From: Hamadaea sp.
GTDB lineage: Bacteria; Actinomycetota; Actinomycetes; Mycobacteriales; Micromonosporaceae
Reading direction: 5' to 3'
DNA: 64,000 nt
Assembly (NCBI RefSeq): GCF_013362815.1
Contig: NZ_JABFVK010000069.1
Location: 1 to 64,000 of the forward strand
The position numbers and the translations under genes are program-made. This document shows, piece after piece, positions 51,354-61,118 of the stretch (the stretch's first letter is position 1; each line of letters begins with the position of its first letter). The notes beneath the pieces were generated by a model. It saw nothing but the letters and a program-made list of their open reading frames with translations, was not told where the DNA came from and did not search any database.

Positions 51354-51456
51354 GGCTGGATCAGGGATCTGGGCCGAATCTCGCCGGGGAGCCTCTTGGG
51401 CGAGCCGCCAGGAGTGCAGTCAGCTTCAAGATTCGACCGAGATCCGTGATCCAGCC
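51354..51456. terminator. GATCA-family dyad with an enlarged loop
   Basis: Left arm 51354-51381 (GGCTGGATCAGGGATC...), right arm 51427-51456; the loop is 45 nt, against 3 nt in its relatives at 19.4 and 42.2 kb. The right arm lies inside the end of the convergent membrane-protein gene. Confidence 0.7.
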
Positions 51457-52466
51457 TCGGCGTTCCGGTATTTGTCGAGCTGTTCGGCGCGCTCGTCGTA
51501 CGCCAATCGGGTCAACTGCGAGCTGAGTGTCCACATCGTACGTTCCTCGGACAGCCCCTCCGGCAGCCGCAGGCCCAGCGCTTCCGCCAACGGGACGCGG
51601 CCGACGTTCACCATCGCGCGTACCGCTGCGGCCCAGTCGTCGGTGGTGACGACGGCGGCCCGATACCAGCCGACCGACAGCAGGAGCAGGGCCGCGACGG
51701 AGATCCACAACTGGACGGAGCCGGTCACCGTCCCGCTCAACACCGCACCGACGGCGACGGCCGCCACGATGAGGTGCCCGAAGAGCAGGCTCACGAAGAA
51801 GTCCACAGTGGTCCGCGCCTGATCCACCTGCTTGGCCGTACGCTCCGGGACCACCGCGGTCAGCTCGTACCAGAAGACCTGAGAGTCGAGGCGGTAGCGG
51901 TCGTAGCCGTACTCCTCCAGCCGCCGGATCGCGTTGCCGAGCCGGGTCGCCACGACTTGGCCGTCGTCGACGGGGAAGCGGCGCAACCGTTCGTGCATCA
52001 GTCCACGCTGGACGGACCCACGCCGGGCGTCGGCCGCGACGTGCCGGCCCACCAGCGGGTGGGCTCGCATGGCGGCGAGCGCGGCCGCCCCCGCCTCGTC
52101 GAGGGTGCCGTCGGCTTCCGCGTCGGCCAGCCGGGCCGCGTCGAGCCGGTCGGCGAGCAGATGCTTGCGGCGCAACATGCGACGGCGTCCGGCTGCGACG
52201 AGCGGGCGTGGCCAGCCGAGGTAGCCCTCGAGTATCCGGAACAACGGCGTCTGGACCGCAGCGAGCAGCAGTCCGCCGAGAATCGCGACGGCCAGCGCCA
52301 CCAGCCCGGTACGCGTGGCGTCGTCGGCGATGTCACCGAGGCGCGGCAGACCGGCGACCCCCGGCAGCAACCAGACCGCAAGGAGCACGTTGACGGCGGC
52401 GGGCAGAATCCAGCCGACCACGAGCCCCCAGCCGCCGCTCAGGACTCCCTTGACGATGTCGCTCAC
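51426..52466 (-). CDS. Uncharacterised four-helix membrane protein
   Basis: 346 residues from GTG 52466 (GAGG 6 nt upstream), overlapping the stop of the Pro-rich gene (GTGA). Helices at about 12-37, 52-77, 215-240 and 250-272, with a charged cytoplasmic section between the pairs. No family recognised. Its last nine residues and stop (AGSRISVES) are encoded by the right arm of the dyad 51354-51456. Confidence 0.75.
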   Translation of the reverse strand: MSDIVKGVLSGGWGLVVGWILPAAVNVLLAVWLLPGVAGLPRLGDIADDATRTGLVALAVAILGGLLLAAVQTPLFRILEGYLGWPRPLVAAGRRRMLRRKHLLADRLDAARLADAEADGTLDEAGAAALAAMRAHPLVGRHVAADARRGSVQRGLMHERLRRFPVDDGQVVATRLGNAIRRLEEYGYDRYRLDSQVFWYELTAVVPERTAKQVDQARTTVDFFVSLLFGHLIVAAVAVGAVLSGTVTGSVQLWISVAALLLLSVGWYRAAVVTTDDWAAAVRAMVNVGRVPLAEALGLRLPEGLSEERTMWTLSSQLTRLAYDERAEQLDKYRNAEAGSRISVES

Positions 52467-52837
52467 GAGCGACCTCGGAGGCGGCGGAACAACCGCGTGA
52501 AGAACGGCTCGTGGTATTCGGTCCGGGGACCGGGAACTGCGATCCGACCACCGTCCGTCATGAACGGTCCGGGTGGCGGCCCACCGGGCGGGCTCATCGA
52601 CCACGGCTCATCCGTGACGAACGGGCCGGGCGGCGGCCCACCCGGCGGGCTCATCGACCAAGGTTCATCAGTGATGAACGGGCCGGGCGGCGGTCCACCG
52701 GGCGCCCTCGGACCCCAGTCGTCGTCGCTGAGGTACGGCCCGGGCGGTGCCGAACCAGGCGGCTGCACCGGTCGCGACCAGTCGCCTTCCGGCGGCCGGA
52801 GCTGCGGCGGAACAGGCGATTCATCGGGTGTGGACAT
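52463..52837 (-). CDS. Proline-rich repeat protein
   Basis: 124 residues, GGGGAGG 6 nt upstream of the ATG. Nearly all low complexity: three 19-residue repeats of PGGPPPGPF(I/V/M)TDEPWSMSP, then a basic tail (FFTRLFRRLRGRS). No signal or membrane helix. Coupled to the membrane protein gene, so perhaps its cytoplasmic partner. Function unknown. Confidence 0.72.
   Translation of the reverse strand: MSTPDESPVPPQLRPPEGDWSRPVQPPGSAPPGPYLSDDDWGPRAPGGPPPGPFITDEPWSMSPPGGPPPGPFVTDEPWSMSPPGGPPPGPFMTDGGRIAVPGPRTEYHEPFFTRLFRRLRGRS
52559..52727. repeat. 57-bp tandem repeat inside the Pro-rich gene
   Basis: Copies begin at 52566, 52623 and 52680, an exact 57-bp period; they encode the PGGPPPGPF repeats. 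The DNA is highly similar, indicating recent duplication or slippage. Confidence 0.8.
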
Positions 52838-52911
52838 ACGCGACCTCCCCAGGCCGGGAACGGAAAGCGCCCACATCGTACTGCCGGGAAACGCGGGCCG
52901 AAGCCCGCTCG

Positions 52912-53484
52912 TCAGCGGCCCAGAATTTCCGCGACTTGCTGGGCGAGCGCCGCCCGGTCGCCTCGATTGTCGACCCGTTCGTGCGGCACACCCGGCGCCT
53001 GGTCGGGCCGGATCCGGGCCACATACGCCGCGTAGTCCGCGAGCTTGGCTCCGTCCCGCGCGAGTCCCCGGGATTCGATCCGGCCCCGCAGTGTCACCGG
53101 ATCGGTGTGCACCCAGACGAGGCGTACGCGGGGACCGCCGAGCGCGCCGACCCAGGCGCTCCATCGGCCCGGGTCGTGGATCTGGCCACTGAACGGCCCC
53201 GACAGCAGCACCGGGCAGCCGTGCGAGCGCACTTCCCGCGCCGTGGCGGTGAGCCCGGCGTACTCGTGGCTCTTGATGTGCTCGTCGTACCAGGGCCCCT
53301 CGCGTTCGCCCTCGGGCCGCCCGTACGCCGCCAGCGTCGCGGCGACGAAATCGCCGTACAGGGTGTCCTTGTCGAGCAGCGCCGGCACCGGATCGAGCCG
53401 CTCCAGCAGGAGATCCGCGACCGTCGACTTACCGGCCCCGGGCGGCCCGGCGACCACCCACACGTCCGCCACCTGCGCTTTCAC
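52912..53484 (-). CDS. P-loop kinase-like AAA protein
   Basis: 190 residues, GTG start. Walker [10 protein letters not shown] near the N-terminus (about 13-21), DKDTLYGDF, and an Arg-rich lid ([15 protein letters not shown]). Resembles small-molecule kinases or zeta-toxin-like proteins of the P-loop kinase fold. Substrate unknown. No antitoxin partner beside it. Confidence 0.78.
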   Translation of the reverse strand: MKAQVADVWVVAGPPGAGKSTVADLLLERLDPVPALLDKDTLYGDFVAATLAAYGRPEGEREGPWYDEHIKSHEYAGLTATAREVRSHGCPVLLSGPFSGQIHDPGRWSAWVGALGGPRVRLVWVHTDPVTLRGRIESRGLARDGAKLADYAAYVARIRPDQAPGVPHERVDNRGDRAALAQQVAEILGR

Positions 53485-53507
53485 GCCCCGATGATAGCCT
53501 CGTGATC

Positions 53508-53813
53508 ATGTCCGTTCTGGTCGCGTTCAGTGTTTCCCCGGTCGGCACCGGCGAGGACGTCGGAGAGATCGTCGCCGAGGCCGTACGCGTCGTCCGCGCG
53601 TCCGGTCTGCCGAACCGCACCGATGCCATGTTCACCACGATCGAAGGCGAGACCTGGGACGAGGTGATGGCCGTCGTGAAGGCTGCCACCGAGGCGGTGC
53701 ACGCCCGCTCTCCGCGTACCGGTCTCGTCCTCAAGCTCGACTGGCGCGACGGCGTGAACGGAGCACTCGACGCGAAGATCGCCACGGTCGATCGCTATTT
53801 GGGCGAGGACTGA
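53508..53813 (+). CDS. MTH1187-family thiamine-binding protein
   Basis: 101 residues from ATG 53508. Family start [33 protein letters not shown] (read in parts), then [21 protein letters not shown] and GLVLKLDWR. These small proteins bind thiamine. Overlaps the convergent gene by 19 bp. Confidence 0.87.
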   Translation: MSVLVAFSVSPVGTGEDVGEIVAEAVRVVRASGLPNRTDAMFTTIEGETWDEVMAVVKAATEAVHARSPRTGLVLKLDWRDGVNGALDAKIATVDRYLGED

Positions 53814-54913
53814 CGCTGAGCCGGGACGGTTCGCGTCAGGCGTACCGCCGTGTCCGCCGAAAGCGGAGGAAGCGCGAGCCGGATCGTGCCGTCGGTCGTG
53901 ACCACCGTGTTCTGCCGCAGCGCGGACCCGTCGGCCGCCGCGCACCAGGTGGCGGTGTACGCGCCCGGCGTGAAACCACCGAGCGCCACGGAACCCTCCG
54001 AAGTGGAGGGAAGCCAGAGCAGCGCGCGGTTCGGCGAGGTGAGCGCGAGGGCGGGGCCGGCCGCGACCGGCGTGAACGACCCGAGGCACTCCCCCGCGAG
54101 AAACCTGCTCAGACCGTTGAACCGCAGGTCACCGAGGTGACCGGCGAACCCGGAGAAGATCGTCGCCCACGGCGAGCGGTCGCCTTCGTACACCACCGGC
54201 AGGTCACCGAGGCCCGGGCCGATCTCGAAGTCGGCGCCGACGATCGGGTGACCGTAGGGGTCGACCGCGCGAAGCGCCTCTGTCCACTCCAGACTCATCG
54301 ATGACCAGGCGAACAGTGCCGGGTGCGCGGCCCAGCGCGCGCCCGCGTGCAGCGTCCAGTCGGTCGCGGGCAAGGTCATGATCACCGCAATGCCGCGCTC
54401 GACAGCCAGATCGAGCACCTCGTCCAGCAGCCGGGCCGGCTTGCCCGGCGGTTCGGCGGCCAGGCGGGTCACGGTCGCACCCGCCGCGGCCAGCTCCGCG
54501 AGACGGCGCGGCGCGTCGGCGAGCGGCCCCAGGTCCGCGCCGAGCGGCAGGAACGGCTCACCAGACTCGTAGCGAAATGCCCTGTCTTGTGGGTGAATCG
54601 CCCCGCGGGCCGCCGGATCCGGGTCGACGTCCAGACCGAGCGGCGGACTCAACTCCACTCCGTGACTGGCCACCACCTGCCAGTGACCAGGCAGCGGCGG
54701 CGCGAAGCGCACACGCCAGCCGGCCCCGTCGGGAAACGCCGGCACCGCCGTGGTCAGTCCGGCCGGGCCGGTCACGGTCAGGATCGGCTCTTCCTCGCCC
54801 ATCTGGGGATATGCGTGACGCACTTCCCCGTCAGAGTGACGCACCCCGTCCAGGGTGAACTCGGTCGGCCGGTGCACCGCGGTCTGACCGGGCCCGGTGA
54901 GGATCAAGGTCAC
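53795..54913 (-). CDS. DUF5060-type glycosidase-like protein
   Basis: 372 residues, no signal peptide. An N-terminal Ig-like DUF5060 region (about 5-95, [22 protein letters not shown] less certain), then a reduced (beta/alpha) barrel ([53 protein letters not shown]) and a C-terminal beta domain ([30 protein letters not shown], read in parts). Related proteins cleave glycosides. Trp-Glu in SLEWTE is a candidate acid. Cytoplasmic substrate unknown. Confidence 0.65.
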   Translation of the reverse strand: MTLILTGPGQTAVHRPTEFTLDGVRHSDGEVRHAYPQMGEEEPILTVTGPAGLTTAVPAFPDGAGWRVRFAPPLPGHWQVVASHGVELSPPLGLDVDPDPAARGAIHPQDRAFRYESGEPFLPLGADLGPLADAPRRLAELAAAGATVTRLAAEPPGKPARLLDEVLDLAVERGIAVIMTLPATDWTLHAGARWAAHPALFAWSSMSLEWTEALRAVDPYGHPIVGADFEIGPGLGDLPVVYEGDRSPWATIFSGFAGHLGDLRFNGLSRFLAGECLGSFTPVAAGPALALTSPNRALLWLPSTSEGSVALGGFTPGAYTATWCAAADGSALRQNTVVTTDGTIRLALPPLSADTAVRLTRTVPAQRQSSPK

Positions 54914-54986
54914 GGCGCAAACGATTTCATCGATCCACAGCGGCGGGCAACCGCCGTTCGGAGGGTCCGCCTGTAGTGTCTGTGGC

Positions 54987-57098
54987 GTGGAGCTGCGTGA
55001 TCAGGCTGAATCGGTCCTGCGTGAGCTGGTCGGCCCCGGCGGCAGCAGCGCGCCGACGTTGCGGGAAGATCAGTGGACGGCGATCGAGGCTCTCGTCGTA
55101 CGCCGCCGGCGGGTGCTCTGCGTACAGCGCACCGGGTGGGGCAAGTCGGCCGTCTACTTCATCGCCACCGCACTGCTTCGGCGGGCAGGCAGCGGGCCGA
55201 CCGTCATCGTGTCGCCGCTACTGGCGCTGATGCGTAACCAGGTCGCCGCAGCCGAACGCGCGGGCATCCGGGCGCGTACCATCAACTCCGCCAACCTGGA
55301 GGAATGGGACCAGATCACCGACGAGATCCGGGCGGGTGCGGTCGACGTCCTGCTGATCAGCCCGGAACGGCTGAACAACCCCGACTTCCGCGACACCGTC
55401 CTGCCGAAGCTCGCCGCCACGGCCGGTCTGCTCGTCATCGACGAGGCACACTGCGTCTCCGACTGGGGCCACGACTTCCGGCCCGACTACCGGCGACTGC
55501 GTACGCTGCTCGGCGAGTTGCCCGGCGGGGTTCCCGTGCTGGCGACGACCGCCACGGCGAACGGCCGGGTGTCCGCGGACGTGGCCGAGCAGCTCGGCAC
55601 GGATGTCCTCGTCCTACGCGGACCGCTCGGCCGGGACTCCCTGCGGCTCTCCGTGCTGTCGTTGCCGTCGGCGGCGCATCGGCTGGGCTGGCTCGCCGAC
55701 CATCTCGACGGCCTGCCGGGATCGGGCATCATCTACACGCTGACCGTCGCCGGAGCCGGCGAGACCGCCGAGTTCCTCCGCTCTCGCGGGTACGCCGCCG
55801 CCGTCTACACCGGACAGGCGGAAGACGGCGAACGCCGTCAGGCCGAGCAGGATCTCCTCGACAACAAGGTGAAGGCGCTCGTCGCGACGTCGGCGCTGGG
55901 CATGGGTTTCGACAAGCCCGATCTCGGATTCGTCGTGCACCTGGGCGCGCCCGCCTCGCCGATCGCGTACTACCAGCAGGTCGGCCGGGCGGGACGGGCG
56001 GTGGAATCCGCCGACGTCGTGCTCCTGCCCGGCCGGGAGGACACTGCGATCTGGCGATACTTCGCCTCGCTCGCCTTCCCACCCGAGGACCAGGTACGCC
56101 GAGTGCTCGACGTCCTCGATCAGGCCGGCCGGCCGCTGTCGACCCAGGCGATCGAACCGCTCGTCGACCTTCGGCGTACGCGGCTGGAGATGATGCTCAA
56201 GGTGCTCGACGTCGACGGCGCGGTCCGCCGCGTACGCGGTGGGTGGTGTGCGACCGGCGAACGCTGGACCTACGACACCACCCGGCTCGGGCGCGTCGCC
56301 GACGCCCGGGAGTCCGAACAACGCGCCATGCTCGCGTACGCCTCCACTTCGGACTGCCGGATGCATTTCCTGCGGCAGCAGCTGGACGATCCCGAGTCGA
56401 CGCCGTGTGGCCGCTGCGACACGTGTGCCGGGGACTTCCTGCCGTCGGCGGTCAGCGACGAGGCGCTGGCGGCGGCGACGGCGTACCTGCATCGTCCGGG
56501 TGTGACGATCGAACCGCGCCGTCAGTGGCCGACCGGGCTGTCCGCCGTCGGGCTCGACCTGTCCGGCCGGGTGCCGCCCGACGAGCAGGCGTCGGCGGGG
56601 CGGGCCATCGGGCGGCTGTCCGACCTGGGTTGGGGGCCTCGACTGCGGTCGCTCCTGGAAGCCGGGGACGGACCGGTGCCGGACGACGTCCTGAAAGCGC
56701 TCGTGGAGGTGCTCAAAGACTGGGCCAAGGGCGACGATCCCTGGCCGGTACGCCCAGCCGGCGTGGTCGGCATCGGCTCGCGCCGACGCCCCCAGCTCGT
56801 GACGTCGGCGGCCACCCGGATCGCCGAGATCGGCCGGCTGCCGCTGCTCGGACTGACCACCCCGCTCGGGCCGTTGTCGCCGAAGGCGGGCGGCAACAGC
56901 GCGCAGCGGCTGCGTCTCGTCCACGGCACGATCGAGATCGGCGCGGACCTCGCTTCCGCGCTGTCCACAGTCGATGGTCCGATTCTGCTGGTCGACGACG
57001 TCGTCGACAGCGGCTGGACCGCGACGCTCGTGGCCCGGGAACTGCGTCAGGCCGGAGCGGCGGCGGTGTATCCGCTCGCCCTCGCCCTCAACTCCTGA
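54987..57098 (+). CDS. recQ: RecQ-family DNA helicase with phosphoribosyltransferase-like C-terminus
   Basis: 703 residues from GTG 54987. Helicase motifs: Walker A RTGWGKSAV (Lys53), DEAH at 152-155, TATAN, QVGRAGRA. RecQ zinc region CRMHFLRQQLDDPESTPCGRC (four Cys). The tail (about 560-703) ends with GPILLVDDVVDSGWTATLV, a PRPP-binding loop (Asp670) as in type I phosphoribosyltransferases and ComF. 3'-5' DNA unwinding; what the tail binds is unknown. Confidence 0.88.
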   Translation: MELRDQAESVLRELVGPGGSSAPTLREDQWTAIEALVVRRRRVLCVQRTGWGKSAVYFIATALLRRAGSGPTVIVSPLLALMRNQVAAAERAGIRARTINSANLEEWDQITDEIRAGAVDVLLISPERLNNPDFRDTVLPKLAATAGLLVIDEAHCVSDWGHDFRPDYRRLRTLLGELPGGVPVLATTATANGRVSADVAEQLGTDVLVLRGPLGRDSLRLSVLSLPSAAHRLGWLADHLDGLPGSGIIYTLTVAGAGETAEFLRSRGYAAAVYTGQAEDGERRQAEQDLLDNKVKALVATSALGMGFDKPDLGFVVHLGAPASPIAYYQQVGRAGRAVESADVVLLPGREDTAIWRYFASLAFPPEDQVRRVLDVLDQAGRPLSTQAIEPLVDLRRTRLEMMLKVLDVDGAVRRVRGGWCATGERWTYDTTRLGRVADARESEQRAMLAYASTSDCRMHFLRQQLDDPESTPCGRCDTCAGDFLPSAVSDEALAAATAYLHRPGVTIEPRRQWPTGLSAVGLDLSGRVPPDEQASAGRAIGRLSDLGWGPRLRSLLEAGDGPVPDDVLKALVEVLKDWAKGDDPWPVRPAGVVGIGSRRRPQLVTSAATRIAEIGRLPLLGLTTPLGPLSPKAGGNSAQRLRLVHGTIEIGADLASALSTVDGPILLVDDVVDSGWTATLVARELRQAGAAAVYPLALALNS

Positions 57099-57107
57099 CC
57101 CGGCGAG

Positions 57108-57165
57108 CCGGATCACGGATCTGGGTCGAATCTTGAGCGGAATATGACCGAGATCCGTGATCCAG
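57108..57165. terminator. GATCA-family dyad between convergent genes
   Basis: Left arm 57108-57135 (CCGGATCACGGATC...), right arm 57141-57165, with several central mismatches. Between the RecQ stop (57098) and the AhpD-like stop (57184). Confidence 0.72.
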
Positions 57166-57183
57166 CACCGAGAAGAGCGGGAG

Positions 57184-57642
57184 TCACCAGGTCTGGGAGC
57201 CCGCGGGCTGCCGAGTCGTCACGTTGACCCGGTTGTAGAAATTGGTGGTGGCGACCCACAGCACCAGCGCGGCGAGCTGCTGCTCGTCGTAGTGCTTCGC
57301 AGCCGCCTCCCACACGTCGTCCGGCACGGCGTCGGCCCGGTCGGCGAGGCGCGTCATCGACTCGCTCAGCGCCAGGGCGGCCCGTTCGGCGTCGGTGAAG
57401 TAGGGCATCTCGCGCCAGGCGGCGACCGCGTGGAGGCGCTCATCGGTCTCGCCGGCCTTCTTGGCGGTCTTCACGCCGTAATCGACGCAGAATCCGCAGC
57501 CGTTGATCTGGCTGGCCCGCAGGTGCACCAGCTCCAGCACGGCACCGGGTACGCCGGTGGCCTGAACCGACTGGCTCAACGCGTACACGGCCTTCAGTGC
57601 GCCGGGGACGACGGAGACGGGGTTGGTCATCCGAGCCTGCAT
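57184..57642 (-). CDS. AhpD-like carboxymuconolactone decarboxylase family protein
   Basis: 152 residues, AAGGAG upstream. Redox pair CGFC in LRASQINGCGFCVDYGVKTAKKAGE, typical of alkylhydroperoxidase D-like proteins. Likely a peroxidase or thiol-disulfide adaptor. Short single gene. Confidence 0.9.
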   Translation of the reverse strand: MQARMTNPVSVVPGALKAVYALSQSVQATGVPGAVLELVHLRASQINGCGFCVDYGVKTAKKAGETDERLHAVAAWREMPYFTDAERAALALSESMTRLADRADAVPDDVWEAAAKHYDEQQLAALVLWVATTNFYNRVNVTTRQPAGSQTW

Positions 57643-57743
57643 TGTTCTTCTCCTTCACATTGGTTCGTCGTTGGTCTGACGGGTGCGAAGGAGCGGATGT
57701 GACAGCTGTGTGCGCCGTCACAGATTCAGGCGGTGCAACGAGA

Positions 57744-57773
57744 ACGGCGCCCGGGGGCAAGCCCGGGCGCCGT
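57744..57773 (-). terminator. GC-rich hairpin after the M6 protease gene
   Basis: 12-bp stem ACGGCGCCCGGG / CCCGGGCGCCGT with a 6-nt loop, 19 bp beyond the protease stop. Not of the GATCA family. No U-tract. Confidence 0.7.
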
Positions 57774-57791
57774 CTGGTGACGACGGAAGCG

Positions 57792-60203
57792 TCAGGAGGT
57801 GACGCGGATCTTGATCGACGTGCCGCTCTCGTCGAGCACGCGGATCTTGACCCCCGCCGCCGGCAGGATGACGCCGTGGTTCGGCAGTTCGGCGTACCAG
57901 TAGGTCTTGGTGTCGTCGAACAGCGGCTGCGCCGCCTGGCCCCGGATGTAGTTCGGCACGCCATTGATGTGCAGCGTGAACGAGTCGGCCCGGGTCTTGC
58001 TGAACGGCGCGTCGTAGACCTGCACCCGCGACCGCCACGGAACCCCGTTGAGGTTGTACAGGGGAACCGGGTGGGCGTCGATGTACAGGTTCCGGCCGGA
58101 GCCGGGGTGGGCGAACGTGTCGTTGTCGGCGTACGACGTGTCCCAGTAGGAGATGAGCAGACCCTGCTGGTACGCGTAGTGGTCGACCTTGTCCGGCAAC
58201 GTGTTCAGATAGCCGAAGTAGTACGGCCCGGTCTTGAGGTACTTGTCGTAGGAGACGTAAGACCGATGCCCGGCGATGTAGTAGTTGTCGTAGAACGCCG
58301 AGATGGACGTCCCGACGGCGGAGAAGCCCGCCACGGTCCAGCCGTTGTCGCCGTTCTCCGCACCGTCGCTCACGATCGCCGAACCGTTCGCCGTGATGGC
58401 GAGCTCGTCCACGAAGATGCCGTTCGGCACCGCCGGGTCGTTGCCGGCCGCCGCGCCGTCCGTGGCGTAGCGGATTCGCAGCGAGACCGTCTTGCCGGCG
58501 TACGCCGACAGGTCGAACGTCGCGTTGGTCCACGTCGCCTGGGTGCCGTCGATGCCGTTGCCCTCGGCCGCGTCGGCGATGCTGCCGGGGATGGCCGTCC
58601 AGCCGGAGCCGTCGTCGACTTCGACGTACGCGTAGTCACACGCGTCCGGCCCGCAGTCTTCGATGTCGTACCGGGCCTGGAAGGACAGCGAGGCCGTGCC
58701 GCTCGGCAGAGTCACCTGCCGGGCCAGGGAGGCCGCGTAGTCGTCGCCGGAACCACTCCACCACTGCTTGGAACCAGCGGCCGGAGCGCCCAGTGCGGTG
58801 ACTACTTCCTTCTTCGGAAGCACGACCACGACCGCTTGCGGATTGTTCGTGTTGTACTCCTGCGGGCCGAGCGTCAGCGTGCGGTTCCCGCCGACTCCCG
58901 CTCCCGCCACCAGCGTCTCGTAGTCCAGCCAGCCGAGCTGCAGCTTGTTCCAGGCTCCGAGGTCGCCGGCGCGGTCGCCGATGAACTGCTCGCCCTTGGC
59001 GCCGAGTCGGCTCTGCGCCATGAGCGTCCAGTGCTCGTTGTTGTTGTCGCCGCCGTACGTGATGTTGTAGTCGTCCGGCAGACCGAGGTCGTGACCGAAC
59101 TCGTGGAAGAACACGCTCCGGCCACCGTTCTCCGGCTGGATCGTGTAGTCGCCGATCCACAGGCCGGAGGTGCCGACCTGGGTGCCACCGAGGAGGTTCC
59201 CGGCCGGGCCCTGCGACCCGACGAGATTGTTGTACGCGTACCAGCGGTGGCTCCAGATGGCGTCCTCGCCCTGCTGCGGGTCGCCGTCGGCCTGGTCGCC
59301 GCCGGCGTGGACGATCTGGAAGTGGTCCATGTACCCGTCGGGCTCGTTGAAGTTGCCGTCGCCGTCGAAGTCATAGCGGTCCCACTTGTCGAACGTCGCC
59401 AGTTCGGCCGTGATCTCGGCATCGGTACGGCCGAGGGCCTTCTGGTCGGCGTACCACTGGTTGGCCGCGTCCTTGATCAGCGCCCACGTGTTCGAGCAGA
59501 CGTTGCCGGCGCACGGGTAGCCGTTGGACCGGCCGTAGCGCGCCTCGTTGTACGGGACCTTGACCCAGTCGGTGACGGTGCCGTCCACGCTGTACCGCCC
59601 GGAGGACTGGGTCTCGTAGTAGGTCTTGAGCGACTCGACACCCTTGCCGGTGCCGAAGTACATCTCCTGGTAGTGATCCCGGTTGTAGTCGGGCTGCCAC
59701 ACGGTCGAGTTGTCGGCCGCGCGGTTCGGTGCCGGGATCGAGTTGACCAGCGGACCCTCGAACGTTGCCGGACCCTGCGTGTTGGCGTCGGTGTCCTGGT
59801 CGGGGTAGTTCGGATGCCGCGTGTTGCCGAACTCGGCCAGGATCACGAAGACCCGGTCGGTCGTCTCCCGCGACAGCTCCACGTACTGGTCTTTCTTACC
59901 CCGCCCCGAGAAGGCGCTGCGGGAGTCGCCGGCCGTCTGTCCGACCTTGACGACCGTGCTCGCACCACGCTGCTCAGCCTTCCGTTCGCCGTTCAGAACG
60001 GCGGTGATGCCTTGCTCGCGCAGCTCCCTTCGCTTGTCCTCCAAGGGGTTGGGTAGCTCGTCGACGCCCGGTGCCGCATCACCGGTCGCCTCCGTGCTGA
60101 CGGGGGTCGTCGGCTTGGGCGCCGCCAGTGCCGCCGAACTCAGCGTGGTGCCGAGTCCGGATGCCAGCGACAAGCCGAGCAACCCCACGACGATTCTGCG
60201 CAT
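57792..60203 (-). CDS. Secreted M6 family metalloprotease (immune inhibitor A-like)
   Basis: 803 residues from ATG 60203 (GGAGG upstream). Sec signal (about 1-28, ALA-APK), a propeptide (about 30-115), the M6 catalytic domain with HEFGHDLGLPDDY (His367, Glu368, His371), then two beta-rich MAM/lectin-like regions that carry Cys pairs. Extracellular zinc protease. An extended GGATATCC palindrome (60304-60313) lies upstream. Confidence 0.92.
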   Translation of the reverse strand: MRRIVVGLLGLSLASGLGTTLSSAALAAPKPTTPVSTEATGDAAPGVDELPNPLEDKRRELREQGITAVLNGERKAEQRGASTVVKVGQTAGDSRSAFSGRGKKDQYVELSRETTDRVFVILAEFGNTRHPNYPDQDTDANTQGPATFEGPLVNSIPAPNRAADNSTVWQPDYNRDHYQEMYFGTGKGVESLKTYYETQSSGRYSVDGTVTDWVKVPYNEARYGRSNGYPCAGNVCSNTWALIKDAANQWYADQKALGRTDAEITAELATFDKWDRYDFDGDGNFNEPDGYMDHFQIVHAGGDQADGDPQQGEDAIWSHRWYAYNNLVGSQGPAGNLLGGTQVGTSGLWIGDYTIQPENGGRSVFFHEFGHDLGLPDDYNITYGGDNNNEHWTLMAQSRLGAKGEQFIGDRAGDLGAWNKLQLGWLDYETLVAGAGVGGNRTLTLGPQEYNTNNPQAVVVVLPKKEVVTALGAPAAGSKQWWSGSGDDYAASLARQVTLPSGTASLSFQARYDIEDCGPDACDYAYVEVDDGSGWTAIPGSIADAAEGNGIDGTQATWTNATFDLSAYAGKTVSLRIRYATDGAAAGNDPAVPNGIFVDELAITANGSAIVSDGAENGDNGWTVAGFSAVGTSISAFYDNYYIAGHRSYVSYDKYLKTGPYYFGYLNTLPDKVDHYAYQQGLLISYWDTSYADNDTFAHPGSGRNLYIDAHPVPLYNLNGVPWRSRVQVYDAPFSKTRADSFTLHINGVPNYIRGQAAQPLFDDTKTYWYAELPNHGVILPAAGVKIRVLDESGTSIKIRVTS

Positions 60204-60302
60204 GTCCACCTCCGGTAGGGGAGTCGCCCGCCACCGTTCGGATGAGCCGGTGTCGAGCGCGGGGGTACGCCTCTCGATCGGAGAGCCGACATGCAAACTA
60301 AT

Positions 60303-60314
60303 CCGGATATCCGA
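60303..60314. promoter_or_regulatory. Palindrome in the M6 protease upstream region
   Basis: CCGGATATCCG, nearly perfect dyad in an AT-rich stretch about 100 bp upstream of the protease start. Possible operator; no regulator known. Confidence 0.3.
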
Positions 60315-60365
60315 AAATAGGAATAGCACTTCATCGAAAAGTATTAGCCGACAGTAGGGTTCCGG

Positions 60366-60995
60366 TTACCGTACGAGGGCGTACGCCTCCCGCAGATCTC
60401 CCCCGGCATAGATGTGCGTTGCGAGTGTCCGCACATGGTGGTCGCCGTTTACGGCTACTCGGACCGGCACCGCTGCGAACAATGCACTGTCCGATTTGGA
60501 ATCCCCATACGCCACGCAGTCTTCCCTGGTCAGGCCGTAGCGGGCGGCCAGTTCGTCGGCGATCGTCACCTTCGACTGCGGGCTCAGCACACCGCATACG
60601 TCGAGCGTGGTTCCGATTGGGAACGGCACGTCGGGGAAGACCGCCGCGCGTACCTCGTGGACACCCCAGGCGCTCAACCGGCGGACGAAGAAGCTCGGCG
60701 ACAAAGATATGACAGCACAGTGCTCGCCACGCTCGGTGATCTCGGTCCAGACCTCACGGATGCCCGCGAGCCAAGGCGCCCGCGCGAAGGCGTCGGCCAC
60801 CACGTCCTCCGTCAAGGCCGACCACATCGTGTACGCCTGCCGCGCGTACTCGGCGGAGTCCACCACGCCGGTCGCGAACTTGCCGTCGAGCGATCGAAAC
60901 TCGTCCACCTTGCCGATGACCTTGGCCAGCTCGATGTTGGCCGAGGAGTCGCGGATCAGCGTGCCGTCCATGTCGAACAGATGGAGTCGGCTCAT
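60366..60995 (-). CDS. HAD-superfamily phosphatase
   Basis: 209 residues, GGGAGG upstream. Motif I FDMDGTL (Asp8, Asp10), motif II SLSPSF, motif III Lys in PQSKVT, motif IV YGDSKSD. Similar to phosphoserine phosphatase and related small-molecule phosphatases. Substrate unknown. Confidence 0.88.
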   Translation of the reverse strand: MSRLHLFDMDGTLIRDSSANIELAKVIGKVDEFRSLDGKFATGVVDSAEYARQAYTMWSALTEDVVADAFARAPWLAGIREVWTEITERGEHCAVISLSPSFFVRRLSAWGVHEVRAAVFPDVPFPIGTTLDVCGVLSPQSKVTIADELAARYGLTREDCVAYGDSKSDSALFAAVPVRVAVNGDHHVRTLATHIYAGGDLREAYALVR

Positions 60996-61118
60996 CCCGC
61001 CCTCCCTTCGAATCTCGCCTGCTCAGGGGGCCTTTCTGCGAGCAGGGGAGATGAAGGATAGCGCTGAGGGCGGTCCTCCGCCAGGAAAACCGCCCTCGAA
61101 CGCCTAAATGCGGGTGAA

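Noticed and set aside
51382-51426. Possible insertion sequence remnant in the enlarged loop of the 51.4-kb dyad
   Set aside because: Only 45 nt, no terminal repeats, no transposase similarity.
52912-53484. Zeta-type toxin
   Set aside because: Shares only the P-loop kinase fold; there is no adjacent small antitoxin gene.
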